Assembly (NCBI GenBank): GCA_016787895.1
Contig: JAEUTN010000010.1
Span: 62,001-126,000, forward strand
Length of the DNA: 64,000 nucleotides
Source of the DNA: Bacteroidia bacterium
Lineage (GTDB): Bacteria > Bacteroidota > Bacteroidia > B-17B0 > Aurantibacillaceae
Reading direction: 5' to 3'
Shown here in pieces: positions 9,379 through 17,129 of this stretch (position 1 is the first letter of the stretch; every line of letters starts with the position of its first letter). Under the pieces are notes generated by a model. The model had not been told where the DNA came from, searched no databases, and saw only the letters and a list, made by a program, of their open reading frames with translations. The translations under genes and the position numbers were made by a program.

Positions 9379-10311
9379 TTAATTTGCCTGAATTTTGGCG
9401 TATTTGTTGCTGTTCGCGGGATCGAGCAGCATGAGAATTTCCAAAGCTTTGTTTTTATCTTCGGGTGGGGCTGACTTAAAAATGTTCACCAACTCATCCG
9501 CCTTGGCGTTAAAAAACAATTGAATGTTATAGTTCGCCGGACGCGCATTATACACCGGCTTAATCAATTCAAGCGAGGCAAGCACTACTGCTCTGCCCTC
9601 GTCCACATTCTGATGCATCACATCAAGGCCTTTCCGGCTGTAATCGTATATACAATCCCTTAAGCCTTTAAACAAAGGCTGTAAAGTGTTTTCTACCAAC
9701 CAATACCGGTTTCGGTTCGACTGGTTGCTTTTCCAGCCGGGTTCAACCGCCGATTGCGCATTTTGAACTATGAGCATGGCTTTTTGCCAATACTCGGTGC
9801 CGCCCAGTGGAGAAAAAGAATCGTAGTCCATGGCAATCACAACGTAAGCGTAATAGGCCAACACCGAAGTAAGGTTGTTTTGAAAGGTATTGATGTTAAA
9901 GTCCAACTGAGAGAATTGCTGGTAGGTAAAATAAAAATTATCGTCTTCACAATTGAACAACTGGGTGTACATTGAGCTTTTGTAAACCGGGCGCCTGCAC
10001 TGCACCTGAATGGAACCGGAATACTGATCGCTGCTGATTTTTTGTTTGATGGTGATAAAAAACGAACAATCAATGCGTTCCTGTGGAGCAAACACGTCCT
10101 TGGTCCAGCGGGTGTTGTTCATGAATTCAAATATGGATTTTTCGAGCTGATCAAAAATTTGTTTTTCGGTTGTACCTTGAATCTGATCGGAGTTGATGGT
10201 GATCTGGCAGTTCAGTTCCTGTGCTTTAATTGAACGGTTGTAACACAGCAGACAGAGCAGGATAAGGGGTGCCTGAAAAAAAGATTTGATTTTTAAAGAT
10301 GAAATCGGCAT
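9379..10311 (-). CDS. porD: PorD-like protein, type IX secretion / gliding family (DUF4835)
   Basis: A 310-residue secreted protein recognised as DUF4835/PorD. It has an N-terminal signal segment (about 8-30, ending near KAQ), the start of the mature part ELNCQITINSDQIQGT, and the aromatic block YFTYQQFSQLDFN. PorD is a periplasmic or outer-membrane-associated protein named after the T9SS mutant phenotype in Porphyromonas gingivalis. The start at 10311 lies 1 nt beyond the coaBC stop; a longer open frame overlapping coaBC is unlikely because it would bury the signal peptide. The order bamD-rpoZ-coaBC-porD is a conserved Bacteroidota block. Its presence fits the T9SS cargo proteins at 12777 and 44627. 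Confidence 0.85.
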   Translation of the reverse strand: MPISSLKIKSFFQAPLILLCLLCYNRSIKAQELNCQITINSDQIQGTTEKQIFDQLEKSIFEFMNNTRWTKDVFAPQERIDCSFFITIKQKISSDQYSGSIQVQCRRPVYKSSMYTQLFNCEDDNFYFTYQQFSQLDFNINTFQNNLTSVLAYYAYVVIAMDYDSFSPLGGTEYWQKAMLIVQNAQSAVEPGWKSNQSNRNRYWLVENTLQPLFKGLRDCIYDYSRKGLDVMHQNVDEGRAVVLASLELIKPVYNARPANYNIQLFFNAKADELVNIFKSAPPEDKNKALEILMLLDPANSNKYAKIQAN

Positions 10312-10312
10312 T

Positions 10313-11515
10313 TTATTTTTTTTGAGTCCTTTTTTGAATGATGAGTTGAACCAATTCTTCTGCAATTTCGGTTTTAGATTTAAACCCTAAATCTATTGTA
10401 TTATTGTTTGGCAGCACAAAAATCACCTGATTGTTCTCTGCATGAAAGGCCTGATTTTCGGCATTTGTTTCGTTGGCCACAATCAGGTCGCAGTTTTTAC
10501 GTTCGAGCTTTTCCCTGGCGTTTTTCAGTAAGTTGTCGGTTTCCAGAGCAAAACCCACTAAAAACTGACTTTGTTTTTTTTGACCGAGTTCTTGAAGTAT
10601 ATCTTTGGTTTTCAGTAATTTGAGATTTAATTCAGGATTTCCCTTTTTTATTTTGCCTTTCTCCGCTTTTTCGGGGGCGTAATCTGCAACCGCTGCCGAG
10701 CAAACCACAATATTTGCTTGAGCATACCGGTGAAGCATTTCGGTGTGCATTTCCTCAGCCGTTTCAACCGGTATCACCTGAATTTGCCGGTGTTTTACTT
10801 TTAAATGGCTGGGGCCTAACACCAGGGTTACCTCTGCCCCTTGTTGGGCCAAAGCTTCAGCAATGGCCACCCCCATTTTTCCGCTGCTTCGGTTACCAAT
10901 AAACCTCACCTGATCAATAGGCTCATAGGTTGGACCTGCATTCACCAAAGCTTTTTTCCCTTTTAAAGGAGCTTTATCCAGAATGTAATCCTTTATGAAC
11001 TTCAGGATGTTCTCAGGTTCAGCCATGCGCCCTTCGCCGCTCAAACCGCTGGCCAGTTCACCGGTTTCAGCCGGAACGATGTGTACTCCGGAATCCGATA
11101 AACGTTTCAGGTTGGCGGAAACCGATGGATGCCGGTACATTTCAAGGTCCATAGCCGGCGCAACTACGATACTGCTTCTTGCCGATAAATACGTGGCGAG
11201 AAGCAGGTTATCACATTGTCCGCTCACCATTTTAGCAAGTGTATTCGCCGTAAGAGGGGCAATGAGCAGAAGGTTGGCCCATTCAGAAAGTTGTACGTGG
11301 TTGTTCCAAACCAGATTGTTATCAAAAAAATCGGTGTACACCTGATTTTTACTCAGCACGGATAAGGTTTGAGGAGTTACAAAGTCGCGGGCGGATGGGG
11401 TCATGATGACTTTTACTTCTGCCCCCTCTTTCACCAGCAAACGCACTAACGCAGCGCATTTGTAAGCCGCAATTCCGCCGGTAATTCCAAGAACTATCTT
11501 TTTACCTGAAAGCAT
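10313..11515 (-). CDS. coaBC: Bifunctional phosphopantothenoylcysteine decarboxylase / phosphopantothenate-cysteine ligase
   Basis: A 400-residue fusion catalysing two steps of coenzyme A synthesis. The N-terminal CoaC half is an FMN-binding decarboxylase (KKIVLGITGGIAAYK; the ASANT-like segment reads APLTANTLAKM; APAMDLEMY). The C-terminal CoaB half is a CTP-dependent ligase (GPTYEPIDQVRFIGNRSSGKMG, then VCSAAVADYAP). I chose the ATG at 11515, 14 codons inside the longest frame, because it starts directly before the first strand and has a purine-rich AGGGGGA upstream, rare in this window. It lies between rpoZ and porD in an apparent four-gene operon. Confidence 0.95.
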   Translation of the reverse strand: MLSGKKIVLGITGGIAAYKCAALVRLLVKEGAEVKVIMTPSARDFVTPQTLSVLSKNQVYTDFFDNNLVWNNHVQLSEWANLLLIAPLTANTLAKMVSGQCDNLLLATYLSARSSIVVAPAMDLEMYRHPSVSANLKRLSDSGVHIVPAETGELASGLSGEGRMAEPENILKFIKDYILDKAPLKGKKALVNAGPTYEPIDQVRFIGNRSSGKMGVAIAEALAQQGAEVTLVLGPSHLKVKHRQIQVIPVETAEEMHTEMLHRYAQANIVVCSAAVADYAPEKAEKGKIKKGNPELNLKLLKTKDILQELGQKKQSQFLVGFALETDNLLKNAREKLERKNCDLIVANETNAENQAFHAENNQVIFVLPNNNTIDLGFKSKTEIAEELVQLIIQKRTQKK

Positions 11516-11583
11516 GATTCCCCCTGTAACGAAAAAAGGCAGTTTAGCGTGTGCCAACTGCCTCTATCTTATTGAATGTCAAT

Positions 11584-11910
11584 TTATTTTTCCTCTTTGC
11601 TCGGATTTCTGAAATACACTTTGTCTTCCATAAACTCCTGTACAGCAATCAAAGCCGGTTTAGGAAGTTTTTCATAATGTTTGGAGATTTCAATTTGCTC
11701 ACGGTTTTCAAACACTTCTTCAAGGTTATCGGTGTGGCTGCTGAATTCCTGCAATTTATTTGAAAGCTCTTCCTTAATTTCAGAACTGATTTGATTTGCT
11801 CTTTTGCTGATAATGGCAACAGCTTCATAAATGTTACCGGTTACGCCGTCGAATCTTCTAACGTCGCGGGTCACGATACTTTGTTCAGCGTTTGTTTTCT
11901 TAAAATCCAT
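11584..11910 (-). CDS. rpoZ: DNA-directed RNA polymerase omega subunit, Bacteroidota type
   Basis: A 108-residue protein resembling the RpoZ/Rpb6-like omega chain, which helps assemble RNA polymerase around beta-prime. The recognisable core is RDVRRFDGVTGNIYEAVAIISKRANQI near the N-terminus, followed by a mostly helical C-terminal part. Its position, 1 nt after the bamD stop and before coaBC, matches the conserved Bacteroidota order and supports the call. Confidence 0.9.
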   Translation of the reverse strand: MDFKKTNAEQSIVTRDVRRFDGVTGNIYEAVAIISKRANQISSEIKEELSNKLQEFSSHTDNLEEVFENREQIEISKHYEKLPKPALIAVQEFMEDKVYFRNPSKEEK

Positions 11911-11911
11911 G

Positions 11912-12706
11912 TTAATCCAGGTTGTTTTTAATTCGCATGCAGGAATTGTAGATTGTTTCTGCGCGGCTAAGGTATGAACTATTGGGGTATAAAGCTAAAA
12001 ATTTCACATAATTTTCGATAGCCCCGTTGATTCTTTCCTCCTTTTTATTAAAAACACTGTTTATAGCGAGAAGGTAGTAGGAATCGATGGTGAGAAAGGC
12101 AATTTCCTCGTTGTAAGGGCTGTTTGGATAATCCTTTGCATAGTCCTTTGCAGACACAATAACCGCCTTCCATTCGCTGAGTTTGTGGTATTGTTTTATG
12201 ATCTCGTAGTCCTTTTTCTCCAGCTTGTACCGAAGTTTATCGATCAGCAAATTACAGGTATCTATTCTCTTGCTTTCAGGGTACATATCTACAAAAGCCT
12301 GAAACTCCTTGATAGCACTTTTGGTATTGGTTTGATCGAGTTTATAATTGGGTGAATTCAAAAAATAACAATAGGCATTCATAAAATAACATTCCTCCAC
12401 ATGTTTGCCGCCCGGAAACTGCCTTGCATAATTTTTAAAATGGTACTGGCTGAGGATGTAATCCCCGAGGTGGTATTCGCTCCAGGTATAATAATAGTAA
12501 ACTTCCTCGGCCTTTTCAGTACCCTTCACATAGGGTATCAGTTCTTCGTAAAGTTGTGAAGATTTGATGTAGTATTTTTTATCGAAATACTCTTTTGCCT
12601 TGGTTAATTTCAGGTCGTAATCCGTGCTCTTGAGCAGGCGGTTGTAGTTATCACAGGAGTATAATCCCGCCAGAATAAAAACCAGAGCTATTTTTAGGAA
12701 TTTCAA
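11912..12706 (-). CDS. bamD: Outer membrane assembly lipoprotein BamD
   Basis: A 264-residue lipoprotein of the beta-barrel assembly (BAM) complex. A lipobox (GLYSC, Cys19) ends the signal peptide. The mature part holds TPR-like helical pairs seen as repeated AxEYFDKKYY and YxNSPYNEEI segments. The start is TTG at 12706, because no ATG precedes the signal peptide. A -7-like box TACTTTCG (12712-12719, one mismatch) lies 5 nt upstream, suggesting a leaderless message. First gene of the bamD-rpoZ-coaBC-porD operon. Confidence 0.93.
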   Translation of the reverse strand: MKFLKIALVFILAGLYSCDNYNRLLKSTDYDLKLTKAKEYFDKKYYIKSSQLYEELIPYVKGTEKAEEVYYYYTWSEYHLGDYILSQYHFKNYARQFPGGKHVEECYFMNAYCYFLNSPNYKLDQTNTKSAIKEFQAFVDMYPESKRIDTCNLLIDKLRYKLEKKDYEIIKQYHKLSEWKAVIVSAKDYAKDYPNSPYNEEIAFLTIDSYYLLAINSVFNKKEERINGAIENYVKFLALYPNSSYLSRAETIYNSCMRIKNNLD

Positions 12707-12732
12707 GTTGACGAAAGTAGGGAAAATATCAA

Positions 12733-12756
12733 TAAAAAAGCCCCTTTCGGGGCTTT
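12733..12756 (-). terminator. Rho-independent terminator after the T9SS cargo gene
   Basis: Minus-strand reading gives an 8-bp GC-rich stem (AAAGCCCC/GGGGCTTT) closed by a GAAA tetraloop and followed by a T run. It is 21 nt beyond the stop of the secreted protein gene at 12777. Confidence 0.9.
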
Positions 12757-12776
12757 CTTAGGTGTGATAAAACTTG

Positions 12777-14687
12777 TTAATTCTGGTTAAGGAATTTCAA
12801 AGTCTTAGTTTGGTTGTAGTTGTTAGTGATTTTAATCAGATAGTTACCTGAAGGTTGGTTGTTGAGATTGATCTCAACACTTTCAGAAGTTACAACCTGA
12901 GTAGAAATCAATTGACCAAGTACGTTGTACAAAGACACGGTGTTGGTTCCCTCTAAGCCTGAAACCGTTGTTTTTCCGTTCACAGCAGGGTTAGGGAAAA
13001 GAAGAATCTCCTGACCGTCGTTCGCGTTAGCGGTAAGTCCAAGGCAAGGCGCAACAGTTTGAGTGTAGGTTTTAGAATTTACACAACCGTTAGCGTCGGT
13101 ACCGGTAACAGTGTAACCGGTAGTAGCGGTAGGGCTTACAACAACTGCTGCAGTAGTGGCGTTATTATTCCAAACGTAACTTACTCCACCGGAAGCTGTT
13201 AATGTAACCGGCTCCCCTTTGCAAATAACGGTTTTGCTTGGAGTAACAGTGAGTACAGGGTTAGTTGATGTAAATACAGCTTCGATACCAAAGTGCGCTG
13301 ATAATGGCACAAGTGAAACGTAAGCACCTCCGGCAATCGGACAGCTAAAGTAGTTGGTTGGTGCAGGGGAAGCAGGCAAAGATGCAAACGGGTAATAACC
13401 TGTAGCATTTTGAGTTTGCGCCAAACCAATGTGGTAAACGGTACCGGCGGCAATGTTCTGCAAACTTGGGAAATCGAATTGAACATATGATCCCAGCATG
13501 GTTGAACCAATGGTTACTGTTTGAGTTGTAGCAAGAACAGCGCCAGCCTGATCAAGTAAAACACCGTAAATTAAATTTCCCGGAGTTGCTGCGTTGGTAG
13601 AGATAGCGCCTCTGATTCCTTTAAGATCGGCTGTAACCGGTTGCGTGTATCTTGCCGAAACAATGCCTAAGCCGGTTCCACCGGTTCCAAATCCGATACT
13701 GCCAGAATAGGTTCCAACTGGAGGATTTCCGGCATAAGTGGAGCAGGTTACACTTTGGCTCCAGGAAGCCGTATTGTTATTCGGAAATTGATCAGGAAGT
13801 ACTGAAACGGAAATAGTGTTTAATCCGCTGTTTTGAGGATTAAATGTAGCGAAAGTAACAGTGGTAGCGGCTCCACCGGCTAGTGAAGGGATTACCTGAC
13901 TGTCGGTGAAATTGTTTGCACCGGTAACCAAAAGTCCAACGGCGATGTTCGTTAAAGTACCAACACTTCCGTTTTTAACATCAACAGTGATGGAGTGTCC
14001 TGTATTTAAGGATTGAGCTACTTTTCCCGGTGCTTTGAGGTTGGTTACGGAAATCTCGTTCGTTGCAGTATTCACCGCCTGAAAAAGAAATGCAGGTCTG
14101 AAGTTACTCAGCGTCATGGTGTTTGGATTAGGCGTAATACTTGAAGCCGCAGTGGCTCCGCCATTGGTTAAGGAGTTGTTGGCATCAATGGTGGATGGAT
14201 TAGCCGTATCGAAAGGACCCGCCGCATCATGTGAAAAAGCCACATAAATAGCGCCTCCGGTATAAACAAACGGAGTGGTGAGTGTAAGTAAAATAGTAGA
14301 TGGTGCTGTGCCAACCGGCATGGTGATGGTGCCTACGTAGTTAGTTGACATCCCTGTTAAAGCATTGGTAAAATTGGTTCCTTTGTTATAGGTAACGTCA
14401 GCGGCATTTTGAAGATAAACCGTAAAGTTTCCGGTTACCGGCACTGAACCTGTACCGTCAACAAGGCTGAACCCAATATGCGTAATATTGGTACCGGTTA
14501 ATGAGGTTAGTTCAGATGCCCTAACCAAATAACAGGCGTTTTGATATTTTGTGTCAATCATGCCATTCGGCGCTCTGAGCTGGCTGGATGAATTGGCCGG
14601 AGGAGCCTGAAGCGTAATATTCGGCTGCGCAACCAGGGATCCCGCAATAGAAACCGCCGCAATAACGGCTAAAGTAAATTTTTTCAT
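12777..14687 (-). CDS. Secreted T9SS cargo protein with C-terminal sorting domain
   Basis: A 636-residue exported protein counted from ATG 14687. The signal peptide is MKKFTLAVIAAVSIAGSLVAQ. The middle is a series of Thr/Val/Gly/Asn-rich beta-sandwich-like segments with few charged residues, including a CARDB-like stretch (about 215-320) and a short Ig/PKD-like repeat before the end. The last ~75 residues are a type A T9SS sorting domain (LFPNPAVNGKTTVSG, LYNVLGQLI, PSGNYLIKI), which sends the protein through the type IX pore to the cell surface. No catalytic domain is visible; adhesion or a structural role is possible. It has its own promoter and terminator. Confidence 0.85.
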   Translation of the reverse strand: MKKFTLAVIAAVSIAGSLVAQPNITLQAPPANSSSQLRAPNGMIDTKYQNACYLVRASELTSLTGTNITHIGFSLVDGTGSVPVTGNFTVYLQNAADVTYNKGTNFTNALTGMSTNYVGTITMPVGTAPSTILLTLTTPFVYTGGAIYVAFSHDAAGPFDTANPSTIDANNSLTNGGATAASSITPNPNTMTLSNFRPAFLFQAVNTATNEISVTNLKAPGKVAQSLNTGHSITVDVKNGSVGTLTNIAVGLLVTGANNFTDSQVIPSLAGGAATTVTFATFNPQNSGLNTISVSVLPDQFPNNNTASWSQSVTCSTYAGNPPVGTYSGSIGFGTGGTGLGIVSARYTQPVTADLKGIRGAISTNAATPGNLIYGVLLDQAGAVLATTQTVTIGSTMLGSYVQFDFPSLQNIAAGTVYHIGLAQTQNATGYYPFASLPASPAPTNYFSCPIAGGAYVSLVPLSAHFGIEAVFTSTNPVLTVTPSKTVICKGEPVTLTASGGVSYVWNNNATTAAVVVSPTATTGYTVTGTDANGCVNSKTYTQTVAPCLGLTANANDGQEILLFPNPAVNGKTTVSGLEGTNTVSLYNVLGQLISTQVVTSESVEINLNNQPSGNYLIKITNNYNQTKTLKFLNQN

Positions 14688-14713
14688 TTTTGAATTTTTA
14701 AGAGTTAGATGTT

Positions 14714-14745
14714 CAAATATATTAATATTTAAACAAAACTTCAAA
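14714..14745 (-). promoter_or_regulatory. Bacteroidota-type promoter of the T9SS cargo gene
   Basis: On the minus strand TTTG (14742-14745) is followed by exactly 20 nt and TATATTTG (14714-14721), a full match to TTTG-N20-TAnnTTTG. The ATG at 14687 is 26 nt downstream. This supports that start over one further upstream, which would lie in the promoter. Confidence 0.85.
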
Positions 14746-14831
14746 AAAACAGGCCCTGTATGACAAAATTCATGTTTTCTAGCCGCACAGACGTTTTTTA
14801 AACCTTCTATGGTTTTACAGGGATTCAGACT

Positions 14832-14839
14832 TACTTTTG
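14832..14839 (+). promoter_or_regulatory. Promoter -7 box of the subtilase gene
   Basis: TACTTTTG matches TAnnTTTG and lies 15 nt before the ATG at 14855. The -33 region has only TTTT/TTTA at a short spacing. The 12-nt string at 14813-14824 just upstream also occurs, inverted, in front of the universal stress gene promoter (8503-8514). Confidence 0.55.
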
Positions 14840-14854
14840 CACTAACTTACGCTT

Positions 14855-16462
14855 ATGAAAAAACTGATACTATTTTCCCTTCTTTTCTCCTTCTTTACCC
14901 TTTCGTCTCAAACCCAAACACGTCCCGAAAATTGGTTCAATTTGTCTCCTGATCAGGACTCTGTGCCTGGTGTTGGGACCGAAAAAAGTTACGCCGAATT
15001 ACTGGCCTCCAAAAAGCCGCTTACCGTAATTGTTGCCGTGCTCGATTGTGGTGTGGATTATACCCACGAAGACCTGAAAGACGTAATGTGGACCAACCCG
15101 GGAGAAATACCGGGGAATGGCCTTGATGACGATAAAAATGGTTATGCCGACGATGTTCACGGATGGAATTTTATTGGGGGGAAAGACGGGCAAAATGTGG
15201 AGTACGATAACCTCGAATTGACCCGCTTGTACCGCAAACTTAAACCGATGTACGAAACGGCCAACCCAAAATCTCTTAACAAGAGTCAACAAAAAGAATA
15301 CAGGTTCTTTTTGAAACTTAAGGCAGATTATGCTGCTAACCTTGAGAAGTATTCCGGAAACTACACTCAGCTTAAGGACATGAGCGGTCGTTATACCCTG
15401 CTCTATCAAAGTATAAAACCACAGCACAAAACTGACTCGGTTACCCTTCCTGATCTGCAAAACTATACCTCCTCCAACGCCACTGAAATGAAAACCAAAA
15501 TGGAGGCCATGCGTTTTCTTAAATCCGGCGCCGCTCCCGATCTGGGCGCGCTGCTCAATGGCATTAACGAAGCCTACAACTTTTATAAGTCCTATATGGA
15601 GTATTCTTTGAATCTTGACTTTGATCCGAGATCCATTGTTGGTGATGATTATTCCAATTCATACGAAAAATACTACGGCAATGCCGATTGTAAGGGGCCC
15701 GACAGTTTTCACGGAACACATGTGGCGGGCATCATCGCAGCAAAACGAAAAAACGGCATTGGCATGGACGGCGTTGCAGGCTTTGTTAACATTATGGCGC
15801 TTCGCTGTGTTCCTAACGGGGATGAAAGGGACAAGGATGTGGCCAACGCCATTCGGTACGCCGTGGATAACGGAGCCCAAATTCTGAACATGAGTTTTGG
15901 AAAAAAATACAGCTGGGATAAAAAGGTGGTTGATGAGGCTATAAAATACGCTGAATCAAAAGGTGTATTAATTATACATGGTGCCGGCAACGATAATGTG
16001 AATGTGGATACACTTGCTTTTTACCCCAACAAAAAATATGCAGGCAAGGGCGAAGCCGGCAATTTTATTGAAGTTGGGGCCATCAGCTGGAAAGGAAAAG
16101 AAGAACTTGTGGCCGACTTCAGTAATTACGGTAAAAAATCGGTTGACCTTTTTGCTCCGGGAGTTGATATCTACTCCACCGCACCGGAAAACACGTATAA
16201 AGATGCGAGCGGAACGAGTATGGCCGCTCCGGTGGTGACAGGTGTAGCGGCGGTACTCAAATCCTATTACCCTGATCTTACAGCGAAAGAGATAAAATCA
16301 ATTCTGATTAAGAGCAGCCTTAAAACGCAAACCAAACAAAAGGTAAAACAACCGGGAACAGAAAAAATGGTGGAATTTGGTTCTTTGAGTAAAACAGGAG
16401 GTATTGTAAATCTTTACGAAGCATTAAAACTGGCGGCCAAGTACTCTAAAATTAAACCTTAG
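14855..16462 (+). CDS. Secreted subtilisin-like serine protease (S8) with long insertion
   Basis: A 535-residue exported protease with signal peptide (1-18). The catalytic triad is Asp64 (AVLDCGVDYTHE), His286 (FHGTHVAG) and Ser455 (SGTSMAAP), and the oxyanion-hole residue is Asn379 (HGAGND). The odd feature is the 222-residue distance between Asp and His, where ordinary subtilases have roughly 30-50. The insertion (about 110-275) is rich in Lys, Tyr and Leu and looks helical. No T9SS sorting domain follows the catalytic domain, so it is probably periplasmic or released. Confidence 0.92.
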   Translation: MKKLILFSLLFSFFTLSSQTQTRPENWFNLSPDQDSVPGVGTEKSYAELLASKKPLTVIVAVLDCGVDYTHEDLKDVMWTNPGEIPGNGLDDDKNGYADDVHGWNFIGGKDGQNVEYDNLELTRLYRKLKPMYETANPKSLNKSQQKEYRFFLKLKADYAANLEKYSGNYTQLKDMSGRYTLLYQSIKPQHKTDSVTLPDLQNYTSSNATEMKTKMEAMRFLKSGAAPDLGALLNGINEAYNFYKSYMEYSLNLDFDPRSIVGDDYSNSYEKYYGNADCKGPDSFHGTHVAGIIAAKRKNGIGMDGVAGFVNIMALRCVPNGDERDKDVANAIRYAVDNGAQILNMSFGKKYSWDKKVVDEAIKYAESKGVLIIHGAGNDNVNVDTLAFYPNKKYAGKGEAGNFIEVGAISWKGKEELVADFSNYGKKSVDLFAPGVDIYSTAPENTYKDASGTSMAAPVVTGVAAVLKSYYPDLTAKEIKSILIKSSLKTQTKQKVKQPGTEKMVEFGSLSKTGGIVNLYEALKLAAKYSKIKP

Positions 16463-16500
16463 TTGGTGCTGCTTTTTTTGGAACAAGCTTAACTAAAAAT

Positions 16501-17094
16501 TTAGAATTTAACACTCAGCCCTCCACACAGGATTGGTGCTCCAAGTGCTAATTCCATATGCAAACCAATGTTTTGGGTAATAAAATACCGTAAACCCAAT
16601 CCGGTTTTAAACGATAAGGCAAGTATACTTAGATCTATATCAGGAATGAAAAACGGATCATTCGTAACATAGGTATATTTTAAACTGTTTGCACCCAAAC
16701 CAACCAGGGCGTAAGCATCAAAACTTTCTCTGCGGATAAAATGAAAGTTGGATCGAACCTGAGCTCTTACGGATCTGTAATTGAATTCGTAGTCGTAAAG
16801 CTGATTGGTAAAAGGGATTTGTTCCTGATACGAAAACGTTCCTTTTAAATAACCGAATTCAGCTCCCAATCCAATTCCATTTGTGAGCATATACTCATAA
16901 ACAAGGCCTACCGGACCCTGAGATGTTGTCTGGAGATTCAATTGATCAACACTTGCAAACGCCTTGATAATGGTATTTGATAAACTGACACCATAGTAGA
17001 GATTAATGGAATTATTCCCTTTTTCTATGGTTTGAGCAATGGAACCTGCACAAAGGAGATGTACAAGCAAATAAGTACAAAGGCGTTTCTTCAT
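16501..17094 (-). CDS. Outer-membrane beta-barrel protein
   Basis: A 197-residue protein with a signal peptide (1-20, ending SIAQ) and alternating hydrophobic/polar strands throughout, ending in an aromatic-terminated strand (GGLSVKF), the usual outer-membrane insertion signal. This is the small eight-stranded OMP_b-brl pattern common in Bacteroidota. Binding partner or cargo is unknown. Convergent with the protease gene, 38 nt apart. TAGTTTTG at 17112-17119 on the minus strand may be its -7 box. Confidence 0.72.
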   Translation of the reverse strand: MKKRLCTYLLVHLLCAGSIAQTIEKGNNSINLYYGVSLSNTIIKAFASVDQLNLQTTSQGPVGLVYEYMLTNGIGLGAEFGYLKGTFSYQEQIPFTNQLYDYEFNYRSVRAQVRSNFHFIRRESFDAYALVGLGANSLKYTYVTNDPFFIPDIDLSILALSFKTGLGLRYFITQNIGLHMELALGAPILCGGLSVKF

Positions 17095-17129
17095 GCTTTG
17101 GTTGTTTGTACCAAAACTAAAACAAAATA

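Noticed and set aside
12777..14744. Start 19 codons upstream for the T9SS cargo protein
   Set aside because: It would place the signal peptide internally and the start codon next to the promoter; ATG 14687 directly begins the signal peptide.
14754..14822. CCCTGTA/TACAGGG inverted repeat as an operator or hairpin
   Set aside because: Only 7 bp with a 55-nt separation; likely chance.
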